The notes under the pieces: model-generated
Seen by the model: only the letters and a program-made list of their open reading frames with translations
What the model was told of the DNA's origin: nothing
Databases searched by the model: none
Translations under genes and position numbers: made by a program
In this document: piece after piece, positions 1 to 6,078 of the stretch
Layout of the letters: each line of letters starts with the position of its first letter
Position numbering within the stretch: the first letter of the stretch is position 1
Assembly: GCA_045633565.1 (NCBI GenBank)
Contig: JAZQYO010000002.1
Coordinates: 1-46,607, forward strand
Source: RGIG7450 sp045633565
GTDB taxonomy: Bacteria > Bacillota > Clostridia > RUG12999
Length of the DNA stretch: 46,607 bases
Direction of reading: 5' to 3'

Positions 1-712
1 AGAATTTGCCGATTTTACGGGTGTAAGTGTGCGCACACTGCATTATTACGATGAAATAGGATTGTTGATGCCAGCCTTTGTTGACAAAACTACAGGCTAT
101 CGCTTTTACGACGAAAAATCTTTTCTTCGTATGCAAGAGATTCTCTTTTACCGTGAACTTGACTTTTCCTTAAAGCGCATTGAAGAGATTTTGTCATCCC
201 CGAATTATGACAAAAGCAAGGCACTGAACGAGCAAAAACAACTTCTCACACTCAAAAAAGAGCGGTTAGAGCGGTTAATTTCTGCTATTGACGGTGCCGT
301 GAAAGGAGAAAATGTTATGACAGCATTCGATAACAGTGAATTTGAAAAATATAAGGCTGAGACACAAGAAAAATGGGGCAAAACGGATGCATACAAGGAA
401 CATGCTCAGCGGACTAAGAACTACTCCAAGCAGAAGTGGAATGATCTTGCCGAGGGAATGGACCACATCATGGCAGAGTTTGCGGTGTGCATGAGAAATG
501 TTGAAAGGCCTGATTCCGCCGAGGCACAGAACCTTGTGAAAATGCTGCAAAACCATATTACTGAGAATTACTATATTTGCACAAACGAAATCCTAGCAGG
601 TCTCGGTCAGATGTATGTTGCAGATGAACGCTTTAAGAACAACATTGACAAGCACGCTGATGGTACTGCTACGTTTATCTGTGAAGCAATTGCGGTGTAT
701 TGCAGTAAGTAA
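1..712 (+). CDS. MerR-family regulator with TipAS-like C-terminal domain (5' end cut by window)
   Basis: The reading frame is open from the first bases of the window, and the residues before the first possible GTG (position 29) continue the MerR winged-helix motif (GVSVRTLHYYDEIGLL). The gene therefore starts upstream and the N-terminal few residues are missing. A MerR DNA-binding domain is followed by a helical linker rich in Lys/Leu/Glu. The last ~125 residues, with a W-G-x-T-xAY-x-E pattern and a distal N-x-x-Y region, match the TipAS fold, which in TipAL-type regulators binds thiopeptides or other small molecules. Such proteins distort the promoter spacer to activate transcription when ligand is bound. 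The gene lies 49 bp before a CDP-alcohol phosphatidyltransferase and may be co-transcribed with it. The ligand cannot be read from the sequence. Confidence 0.88.
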   Translation, partial: EFADFTGVSVRTLHYYDEIGLLMPAFVDKTTGYRFYDEKSFLRMQEILFYRELDFSLKRIEEILSSPNYDKSKALNEQKQLLTLKKERLERLISAIDGAVKGENVMTAFDNSEFEKYKAETQEKWGKTDAYKEHAQRTKNYSKQKWNDLAEGMDHIMAEFAVCMRNVERPDSAEAQNLVKMLQNHITENYYICTNEILAGLGQMYVADERFKNNIDKHADGTATFICEAIAVYCSK

Positions 713-761
713 ATTCCAATTTGTAAAACAGTTTGAAAAACTTAAATATGTAGGTGAATGG

Positions 762-1214
762 ATGAAAAAGCAGATTGCAAATATAGTATCAAGTTGCAGA
801 ATTTTACTTAGCATAACTCTGTTGTTCTGTCCTGTGTTTTCAGTTGGGTTTTACTGTACATATATTTTATGCGGATTTACCGATATGGTGGATGGGACTA
901 TTGCAAGAAAGACAAATGCGGTCAGTGAGTTTGGGGCAAGGCTCGATACCGCCTCAGATTTTATTTTCTTTGCAGTATCATTAATCAAACTGTTCCCTGT
1001 AATTCATATTCCAAAATGGATATGGGTATGGATAGCTGTAATTGCTGTTATTAAAATCTGCAATGTTATATCAAGCTTTGCTTATAAGAAAAGGTTCATC
1101 TCTTTACATACTGTAATGAACAAAATCACGGGATTGTTATTATTCCTTTTGCCGTTGACACTGTCTGTTATTGAACTGAAATACAGCTTAATGAATGTGA
1201 AGTCTTCAAAATAG
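762..1214 (+). CDS. Small CDP-alcohol phosphatidyltransferase
   Basis: This is an integral membrane enzyme that would transfer a phosphatidyl group from a CDP-alcohol to an alcohol acceptor in phospholipid synthesis. The family signature D-G-x2-A-R-x8-G-x3-D-x3-D is complete, at about D44-G45, A48-R49, G58, D62 and D66, with one more Asp at 41. Several hydrophobic segments surround it. The frame is open further upstream, to 615, but that part overlaps the MerR gene and looks unlike the family. ATG 762, preceded by AGGTGA, gives a 150-residue protein. That is somewhat shorter than typical PgsA (~180-200), so the acceptor (glycerol phosphate, inositol or other) is unknown. It follows the MerR/TipAS regulator closely and ends before a shared terminator. 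Confidence 0.85.
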   Translation: MKKQIANIVSSCRILLSITLLFCPVFSVGFYCTYILCGFTDMVDGTIARKTNAVSEFGARLDTASDFIFFAVSLIKLFPVIHIPKWIWVWIAVIAVIKICNVISSFAYKKRFISLHTVMNKITGLLLFLLPLTLSVIELKYSLMNVKSSK

Positions 1215-1276
1215 GCTTTAAATTAGGAGTCAGGATGCTACTCGAATGATACGATGACCTAGCGAAGAACCTAAAA

Positions 1277-1322
1277 TAAAAAAATGGTGCAACCGCCATG
1301 CGAGCAGTTGCACCAATTTTTT
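1277..1322. terminator. Bidirectional Rho-independent terminator
   Basis: Nine-base arms TGGTGCAAC (1285-1293) and GTTGCACCA (1307-1315) are flanked by an A-run on the left and a T-run on the right. The hairpin can end transcription of the phosphatidyltransferase gene (+) and of the ribbon-helix-helix gene (-), which converge here. Confidence 0.8.
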
Positions 1323-1521
1323 ATTTACGAGTTGGCTTAACATTTACATCAGGGTTGATGTCACCATCAATAGAGCCGTGTTCTTCCTCAAACTTTTTGA
1401 TATTTTCACGAATTAGAACTAACACATGACTGTTTACGCTACGACCTTCGTAGTCGGCAACATAACCGATTTTATTGAGCATTTCTTCCTCAATTCTTAT
1501 AGATACACTTTTGATAGCCAT
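1321..1521 (-). CDS. Ribbon-helix-helix (Arc/CopG-type) DNA-binding protein
   Basis: This 66-residue protein begins MAIKSVSIRI, a short beta strand of alternating polar and hydrophobic residues, and continues with a two-helix segment containing EGRSVNSHVLVLIRENI. This is the usual RHH order: strand for base contacts, then helix-turn-helix dimer interface. The acidic/lysine-rich tail (from about residue 43) is likely disordered. RHH proteins act as dimers and commonly repress their own promoters, often as antitoxins or plasmid/ICE regulators. The start is ATG 1521, preceded by AGGTGA at good spacing. No toxin gene is adjacent. Perfect AT-rich dyads lie just upstream (see the regulatory entries), which fits autoregulation and control of the divergent SLOG gene, but this is inference. 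Confidence 0.8.
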   Translation of the reverse strand: MAIKSVSIRIEEEMLNKIGYVADYEGRSVNSHVLVLIRENIKKFEEEHGSIDGDINPDVNVKPTRK

Positions 1522-1534
1522 AAAATCACCTCAT

Positions 1535-1557
1535 AATAAATATATTATGTATTTATT
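1535..1557. promoter_or_regulatory. Perfect 8-bp inverted repeat upstream of the RHH gene
   Basis: AATAAATA (1535-1542) and TATTTATT (1550-1557) are perfect inverted arms around 7 bases. They lie directly upstream of the RHH gene's ribosome site, where a repressor would block its promoter. The AT-rich composition means chance cannot be excluded. Confidence 0.4.
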
Positions 1558-1571
1558 TTGTAGCCTTTATG

Positions 1572-1606
1572 TGCTATAATGTTAATAATAGATATATGGT
1601 ATATCT
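1572..1606 (+). promoter_or_regulatory. Extended -10 promoter and dyad before the SLOG gene
   Basis: TG-C-TATAAT at 1572-1580 is an extended -10 element without a good -35. Ten bases later is a perfect dyad, AGATATA TGG TATATCT (1590-1606), placed at or just after the expected transcription start. It is a candidate operator, possibly for the divergent RHH protein. Confidence 0.5.
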
Positions 1607-1631
1607 AAAATAATTTTATGAGGCAATTATT

Positions 1632-2000
1632 ATGAGTGAAGAATTAAGATTACACAGATGTTGTTTTACAGGGCATCGACCTGAGAAAATGGAGCTTGGG
1701 GAAAAAGAAATTAAGCCATTGTTGAAAAAAGCGATAGACGATGCGATTGCAGAGGGATATGTAACCTTTATAACAGGTATGGCGATGGGAACGGATATAT
1801 GGGCAGCGGAGATTGTATTGGAGAGAAAGAAGAAAAACAAGGACTTACATCTTATATGTGCTTTGCCTCACCCGAATTTTGAGAGCAGGCGGAGTATGAC
1901 AGAAAAGATGAGGTTTAATAAGATAATAAAAAAGGCTGACCTTGTAAAAGAAATTAATGACCATTACTTTACTGGGTGTTATCAGGTGAGAAATGAATAG
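1632..2000 (+). CDS. SLOG (DUF1273/YpsA-like) family protein, C-terminally truncated
   Basis: The N-terminus CCFTGHRPEKM and the G-M-A-M-G-T-D segment are hallmarks of the DUF1273/YpsA branch of the SLOG (Rossmann-like, SMF/DprA-LOG) superfamily, whose members are thought to bind nucleotides or nucleotide-derived ligands. The start is ATG 1632 with GAGG upstream. The protein is 122 residues where relatives have about 170-190. The frame ends in TAG at 1998-2000 directly after CYQVRNE. Past the stop the same frame continues for eight more family-like residues (MVDRSNLV) and then meets TGA at 2025. In relatives the family motif reads on through a Trp/Tyr at the TAG position into a short strand. 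The gene is therefore probably a decaying remnant whose 3' end was lost when it was joined to the next gene. Confidence 0.78.
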   Translation: MSEELRLHRCCFTGHRPEKMELGEKEIKPLLKKAIDDAIAEGYVTFITGMAMGTDIWAAEIVLERKKKNKDLHLICALPHPNFESRRSMTEKMRFNKIIKKADLVKEINDHYFTGCYQVRNE

Positions 2001-2019
2001 ATGGTAGACAGGTCAAATC

Positions 2020-2793
2020 TTGTATGATAAATGTACAGTTATTCAATCAACAATTCCAACTCTTGCAAAACGATTAAATGAATTTATTATTCCTATTCTT
2101 AATGATGATGTTATTGCTGAAGTTACAGATTTAATAAAACAAGCAAAATGGTTAAAACATTTGCCGAGAACCGCATTCTCTCAAGGTGCCTTATATGAGG
2201 TTGGCTCTGCACTTTCTCTTTTCTTAATTAAGAATTATGCAGATGAATTTTTGTCAGCCCTTGAAAAAAGCAGTAAGAAAATAGAAATTGTTGCTGATGA
2301 TGCCGAGGTTGTAGAAAAAACAGCCGATGATATAATTGAAGGCACAAAGGATTATATACTTAAAGAATTAAGTAAAAATCTTAAAGGTTATGATTTAGAA
2401 GATTTTATTGCAGACCTTTTGCAAGCGATGGGATATAGAGCAACTGTATCTCCGCATGGTGGTGATAGTGGAATTGATATTACTGCATATAAAGATGAGT
2501 TACCTCCTAGAATTTTAGTTCAGGTAAAAAGTAGTTCTGATGATGTTAAGGAGACGACAATACAGTCTTTAAAGGGTGCGATGAGAGAAGGAGATTATGG
2601 CCTTTTTATTACTCTTGCTAACTATACAAAAAATGCACAAAGTTATTTGCGAAACACCCCTATTATAAGAGGTATTAACGGAACAGAACTTGTGGAATTG
2701 ATACTTAAATATTATGATGGCTTAAGTGATAAGTATAGACAAATGATTCCTTTGCAGAAGGTTTATATTCCTAATATGAAATCGGAAAAATAA
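2020..2793 (+). CDS. Mrr-type restriction endonuclease, N-terminally truncated
   Basis: The C-terminal half is a PD-(D/E)xK nuclease of the Mrr_cat type: L-E-D-F near residue 126, GGDSGIDI (D153) and Q-V-K (Q168, K170), which together make the metal-dependent active site. These enzymes cleave modified or foreign DNA. The N-terminal ~90 residues carry the R-T-x-F-S-Q-G-A-L-Y-E-V-G stretch seen in the middle of longer relatives, so an upstream domain appears to be missing. No good start exists: the longest frame uses TTG 2020 with no convincing ribosome site, and the frame is closed by TAG at 2005. It lies exactly at the breakpoint of the truncated SLOG gene. The nuclease domain looks intact, but whether it is translated is uncertain. 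Confidence 0.75.
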   Translation: MYDKCTVIQSTIPTLAKRLNEFIIPILNDDVIAEVTDLIKQAKWLKHLPRTAFSQGALYEVGSALSLFLIKNYADEFLSALEKSSKKIEIVADDAEVVEKTADDIIEGTKDYILKELSKNLKGYDLEDFIADLLQAMGYRATVSPHGGDSGIDITAYKDELPPRILVQVKSSSDDVKETTIQSLKGAMREGDYGLFITLANYTKNAQSYLRNTPIIRGINGTELVELILKYYDGLSDKYRQMIPLQKVYIPNMKSEK

Positions 2794-2815
2794 AGTATTA
2801 TACAGGAGAAGAACA

Positions 2816-3166
2816 ATGATAAAATTTATTTGTTATCCAAAATGTACAACTTGTCAAAAGGCAAAAAAGTGGCTTGATGACAACAAAATAGAATATACGC
2901 TTCGTGATATAAAAGAAGATAATCCGAGTTTGGAGGAATTGACCGCTTGGTATAAAATGAGTAGACTTCCTCTAAAAAAATTCTTTAATACTTCTGGACT
3001 TTTATATAGGTCAATGGAACTGAAGGACAAGCTTCCTATAATGTCTGAAGAAGAACAGTTAAAATTACTTGCAACAGATGGAATGCTTGTGAAACGTCCA
3101 CTTGTAATAGACGAAGATTTTGTTTTAGTAGGATTCAAGGAAAGTGAATGGAGTGGAAGATTATAA
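2816..3166 (+). CDS. ArsC/Spx-family thioredoxin-fold protein
   Basis: This 116-residue protein has an N-terminal C10-T-T-C13 motif directly after a short beta strand (KFICYPKCTTC), followed by helix KAKKWLDD and an L-R-D-I-K strand. Near the C-terminus V-K-R-P-L-V-I precedes a G-F-K-E-S-E-W end. This is the ArsC/Spx/YffB family. Members are either arsenate reductases or RNA-polymerase-binding redox regulators (Spx, MgsR). The double-Cys motif and the terminal K-x-x-E-W pattern fit the uncharacterised 'arsenate reductase family' branch better than Spx itself. The start is ATG 2816 with AGGAGA upstream. It lies 22 bp after the endonuclease frame and 15 bp before the next gene. No other arsenic gene is nearby. 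Confidence 0.85.
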   Translation: MIKFICYPKCTTCQKAKKWLDDNKIEYTLRDIKEDNPSLEELTAWYKMSRLPLKKFFNTSGLLYRSMELKDKLPIMSEEEQLKLLATDGMLVKRPLVIDEDFVLVGFKESEWSGRL

Positions 3167-3181
3167 TTTGGTGGTGAGTAT

Positions 3182-3682
3182 ATGTCAAGATGGAGCAAAG
3201 AAGGCATCCCTCATAAAGGTTGGGAATACATTGGAGTAATAGATTTAGGTGAAGATGTATGTGAAGGGGATCCTATTCCTTACGAAAGTTGTGAGATGTG
3301 CGACCAAGAAAAAATAAGATATGTGCACATACTAAAGCATCCTGACTATATAGGGGAAATACATGTTGGCTGTGATTGTGCTTCCAGAATGATAGAGGGG
3401 TATGTATCTCCATCCAATGTGGAAAATAACTTAAGAAATCGTACAAACCGAAAAAGAAATTTTATGAAACAAGAATGGCATTTAAAGGCTCAAACAGGAA
3501 ATTATACGTTGAAGTATAAAGGGGAATATATAACTATAATGAAAAGTAGGTATGGTGCAGGATTTGGCGTTGTTTTTAAAGGTAAATCCAAATGGGAGTA
3601 TCTAGGGAATAAGATTTTAGATTTTAATACAGCAAGAATTGTAGCATTTAATCTGTTTGATGAATTACATGAATCATATTAA
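3182..3682 (+). CDS. Uncharacterised protein with four-cysteine putative zinc site
   Basis: I do not recognise a named family. The 166-residue protein begins SRWSKEGIPHKGWEYIGVID. It holds C37-x2-C40 and C64-x-C66 (C27 is another), a spacing compatible with a treble-clef or ribbon zinc site. A basic, Arg/Asn-rich helix (NNLRNRTNRKRNF) follows, and then a second, beta-rich half (~100-150). The start is ATG 3182 with GGTGGTGAG upstream. It is 15 bp from the ArsC/Spx-like gene, suggesting shared transcription. The basic helix next to a zinc site suggests nucleic-acid binding, but this is only inference. I have the impression of similar proteins in clostridial mobile regions, which I could not check. 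Confidence 0.6.
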   Translation: MSRWSKEGIPHKGWEYIGVIDLGEDVCEGDPIPYESCEMCDQEKIRYVHILKHPDYIGEIHVGCDCASRMIEGYVSPSNVENNLRNRTNRKRNFMKQEWHLKAQTGNYTLKYKGEYITIMKSRYGAGFGVVFKGKSKWEYLGNKILDFNTARIVAFNLFDELHESY

Positions 3683-3854
3683 CAGAACATTAATATTGTA
3701 ATGGTAAATGCATAACACATCAAAACGCTTTGGGTAAAATTAAAATGACAATATGCGAAAAAATAGTCTAATTTACATTTGAAATATTGATTTTTCTAAT
3801 ATAATAATATATAATTTAAGAAAAAGTCATTAAAAACGAAAAAGGGGTGGAAAA

Positions 3855-4352
3855 GTGGAATTTGAAACAAATGGTTTATTATCAGCGGGACTTCATGATT
3901 GTACAGTAAATGAATTTATTGATACATTTGTGGATAATTTCCCCACCTCACAACGAAGAAAACTCATTGCTGATGCACTGTGGGAATTCGTTCGAGAAGT
4001 TTTTGCCGTAGGGGTTCCTTACGAAATTTGGATAGATGGAAGTTTTGTTACAACAAAGATTAATCCTAATGATGCTGATCTTGTATTGTTTTTGCAGGTT
4101 CCGGATATAAATATATTGGGAACTCAATTAGTAACGTTCCGTCAAAAATATGATGGTATCCTCGATATTTATTTTGCATATGCTAATAGTCCGGAAAATC
4201 AGCAACAAGTAACCCCTGAAGATTATCAGAAAATAGTCAATAATAGGAATTATTGGAGGGGGCAGTTTGGCTTTGATCGAACTGATTCACCAAAAGGAAT
4301 TGTTAGACTTTCTTGCGATTCCATAACGAATTATTTAAAAGGGAGGGAGTAA
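3855..4352 (+). CDS. Minimal nucleotidyltransferase-fold protein (DUF6932-like)
   Basis: This 165-residue protein carries the polymerase-beta type nucleotidyltransferase signature: G62-S63 in WIDGSFVT, then D73-A-D75 in NPNDADLVLF, and a third acidic strand with D104 in LDIYFAY. All three metal-binding acids are thus present, which argues for catalysis. It resembles the DUF6932 group. The family can transfer NMPs to proteins, RNA or small molecules, and minimal members (MNT) pair with toxins or act in defence, but no substrate can be read here. The GTG/ATG question is settled by GGGGTGG upstream of ATG... the first in-frame start is GTG 3855. Its stop lies 2 bp before the start of its partner, so the two are translationally coupled. 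A 170-bp AT-rich gap with promoter-like sequence precedes it. Confidence 0.75.
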   Translation: MEFETNGLLSAGLHDCTVNEFIDTFVDNFPTSQRRKLIADALWEFVREVFAVGVPYEIWIDGSFVTTKINPNDADLVLFLQVPDINILGTQLVTFRQKYDGILDIYFAYANSPENQQQVTPEDYQKIVNNRNYWRGQFGFDRTDSPKGIVRLSCDSITNYLKGRE

Positions 4353-4354
4353 TT

Positions 4355-5284
4355 GTGTCGCATATTGAAATTACAACACTTGATAAAAAAATTGAACAAA
4401 CACGCATTGAAATTGACGGCTTAGCTAAATGTAACGACAATAATTTGCGTGCAATTATGTCCTTGCAATTAGAGACTAGGTTAACGGAGTTGCTTCAAAA
4501 AAAAGAAGCTATGGAGGCTGCTGCAGCAAAAGATACGGTTACCTTGAGAATTTATGGAGAGAATGTTCAACGAGGGAAAATATCAAGCAGAGTTTTGTTA
4601 TCGGCTTTAAATGGATTTCAATCCATGCTTGATTCTGTAGCTAATGCTATGATTCATTCTCCAACAGCTAGAGGTAAGATACCTGAGCGAGTGAAAGATC
4701 TGACAGCTTTTGAAGTAGTTGGAACGTTTGCTGGTTCTTTTGGAATTATACTAGAAAAGCAAACAATTCAACCTGGTTTTTCATCAAACGACACAGAATT
4801 AAACGGTATTTTATCAAAAATGTTTTCTGTGTTAGAGACTGTAGATGATAGTGAACAACTATTGTCTATGATTGCTCCGTTCGGGAAACGTACAGTTACA
4901 CACTATAGAGAATGGCTTGATGAGCTGCAGGCAAGTGGGGTAAACCTAGAACTTGATTGGAAGGATGATTCTGCAGCGTCTCGTCGAATGCATTTGATCA
5001 AAGAAAAAGCTCCCAGCATCATTTCCACATTGGATACAATTGATATGATTAACAATGAGGATATTGTGATAAATGGTGTCCTTAATGGCATAAACATTCG
5101 TAATCACTCTTTTGAAATGAGCGTCGAAGGATGCGGGCTAGTTAAAGGGCGTGCATTACCTGAAACGTTGATGTCTGTGTTAGATAAGATTGGAACAGAA
5201 ATCAGTGCTAATATAGTAAAAAGCGTATCATTTACTAAGGCGGGAGTAGAAAAGGTTAGTTGGTACCTATCAAGCGTTAATTAA
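4355..5284 (+). CDS. Uncharacterised helical partner of the nucleotidyltransferase
   Basis: No family is recognised. GTG 4355, 5 bases after a GGGAGGGAG ribosome site and 2 bp after the nucleotidyltransferase stop, gives 309 residues; the longer frame from 4313 overlaps that gene and lacks such a site. Residues 1-60 are charged and heptad-like (a probable coiled coil, with KKIEQTRIEIDGL and LTELLQKKEAMEAA). A strand T-L-R-I-Y-G-E-N-V follows, then helices with LLSALNGFQSMLDSVANAM, a G-T-F-A-G-S-F-G-I turn and a beta-rich C-terminus. There is no signal peptide, membrane segment, HEPN R-x4-6-H or obvious catalytic motif. Tight coupling says the two proteins act together, perhaps as target or regulator and modifier. 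The pair ends with its own terminator. Confidence 0.6.
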   Translation: MSHIEITTLDKKIEQTRIEIDGLAKCNDNNLRAIMSLQLETRLTELLQKKEAMEAAAAKDTVTLRIYGENVQRGKISSRVLLSALNGFQSMLDSVANAMIHSPTARGKIPERVKDLTAFEVVGTFAGSFGIILEKQTIQPGFSSNDTELNGILSKMFSVLETVDDSEQLLSMIAPFGKRTVTHYREWLDELQASGVNLELDWKDDSAASRRMHLIKEKAPSIISTLDTIDMINNEDIVINGVLNGINIRNHSFEMSVEGCGLVKGRALPETLMSVLDKIGTEISANIVKSVSFTKAGVEKVSWYLSSVN

Positions 5285-5340
5285 CGATTGCGCAAATTGA
5301 AACTATAAAAATATATTAAAATTGTGGTTGTTTTCCAAAG

Positions 5341-5376
5341 TAAAAAAATTCCTATCTTTAAGATGGGAATTTTTTG
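5341..5376 (+). terminator. Rho-independent terminator after the two-gene module
   Basis: ATTCCTATCT (5348-5357) pairs with AGATGGGAAT (5361-5370), with one G-T pair, and a run of T follows. It lies 57 bp after the stop at 5284. Confidence 0.8.
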
Positions 5377-5420
5377 CATATTCAAGTAAAACATGTTATC
5401 ATTTAATAAACAGTAGGTGA

Positions 5421-5460
5421 AATAAAAAAGCAAGGTTTTGACTATGCAAAACCTTGCTTT
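5421..5460 (-). terminator. Rho-independent terminator of tRNA-Ser
   Basis: A 13-bp perfect stem: AAGCAAGGTTTTG (5428-5440) and its complement (5447-5459) around a six-base loop. On the minus strand it is followed by a T-run. It begins directly after the encoded CCA of the tRNA. Confidence 0.85.
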
Positions 5461-5551
5461 GGCGGAGATGTAGGGATTTGAACCCTAGCGCCGGCAAAAC
5501 CGACCTACCGGATTTCGAATCCGGACCCTTCAACCACTTGGGTACATCTCC
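5460..5551 (-). tRNA. tRNA-Ser (anticodon CGA)
   Basis: Read on the minus strand, the acceptor arms are GGAGATG and CATCTCC. The anticodon stem is CCGGA/TCCGG with the seven-base loop TTCGAAA, giving anticodon CGA (codon UCG). A long variable arm, typical of serine tRNA, precedes the T arm TAGGG-TTCAAAT-CCCTA. The discriminator base is G and CCA is encoded (5462-5460). The gene is about 92 bases with CCA. It marks the border between the accessory genes on the left and the surface cluster on the right, and tRNA-Ser genes are common integration targets. Confidence 0.95.
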
Positions 5552-5594
5552 AGGTATGTTTGAACTCCGATTTGACGGAGAAAAAACTGAGCAA

Positions 5595-5623
5595 ATTATA
5601 AATTTTTGTTAGAAAAATGTTAG
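5595..5623 (-). promoter_or_regulatory. Candidate promoter of tRNA-Ser
   Basis: On the minus strand, CTAACA (5618-5623) and TATAAT (5595-5600) are separated by exactly 17 bases. The expected start is about 35 bases before the tRNA. The -35 matches the consensus at four of six bases. Confidence 0.5.
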
Positions 5624-5649
5624 AAATGGCTAGAAAAACCGCTAGATAA

Positions 5650-5774
5650 GGGTGTGAAAACAAGGTTTGAACCTCGCTTAAACCCGCACCGTTAAGCCAT
5701 TTGTGGGGGTATAGTTACAGTGTAACCGAGGGGATTTCGAGTCATGTCCGTTATGACCACTTCGATACCACTCC
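5650..5774 (-). pseudogene. Broken tRNA-Ser(CGA)-like remnant
   Basis: Read on the minus strand from 5774, the sequence is that of a serine tRNA as far as the anticodon: acceptor-like GGAGTGG, a D arm (TCGAAGTGGTCATAACGGA), then an anticodon stem CATGA and loop CTCGAAA with anticodon CGA. The 3' strand of the anticodon stem should be TCATG but reads TCCCC, and the following ~85 bases do not make the variable arm or matching acceptor. A T-arm-like stretch (GAGGTTCAAACC) is seen near 5662-5675. I take it as a tRNA gene broken next to the anticodon loop and decayed, 98 bp upstream of the intact isoacceptor. Stretch 5775-6008 holds only AT-rich sequence with no feature that I can name. Confidence 0.5.
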
Positions 5775-6008
5775 ATACAAATTTTTAACCGAATAATGCA
5801 GTTGAAAATCATTTGACATTATAGCATAACAGGATAAAAAAGTCAATCCTTAAAAATTAAAAATAAATATAAAATTAGCATAAAAATTTTTTTGCCGTCT
5901 TTAAAAATAATGTAAATGATGCAATTGCTTTAAAAAATCATATAAATAATGATTTTAGGACATTGTTTTTGTTTATAAAAAATGCTAATAAAAATAGAAA
6001 TAATCCTA

Positions 6009-6037
6009 TTGCTATCAAATGCTTGGAGTGATATAAT
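6009..6037 (+). promoter_or_regulatory. Promoter of the AraC-family regulator
   Basis: TTGCTA (6009-6014), a 17-base spacer and a perfect TATAAT (6032-6037) lie 41 bp before the GTG start. Confidence 0.6.
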
Positions 6038-6078
6038 ATTATATATATGACTGTACATATGTCTCGGGTGGTGCTTAA

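Noticed and set aside
4313..4354. Upstream start for the helical partner
   Set aside because: It overlaps the end of the nucleotidyltransferase gene; GTG 4355 follows GGGAGGGAG at ideal distance.
5565..5580. Hairpin CTCCG-ATTTGA-CGGAG upstream of the tRNA
   Set aside because: On the plus strand A's follow it and on the minus strand T's precede it, so it cannot be a Rho-independent terminator. It lies in the leader of the tRNA transcript and the 5-bp stem may be chance.
5650..5774. Group I intron in the broken tRNA
   Set aside because: Too short (~85 bases after the break) and no intron core or rejoined 3' exon is seen.
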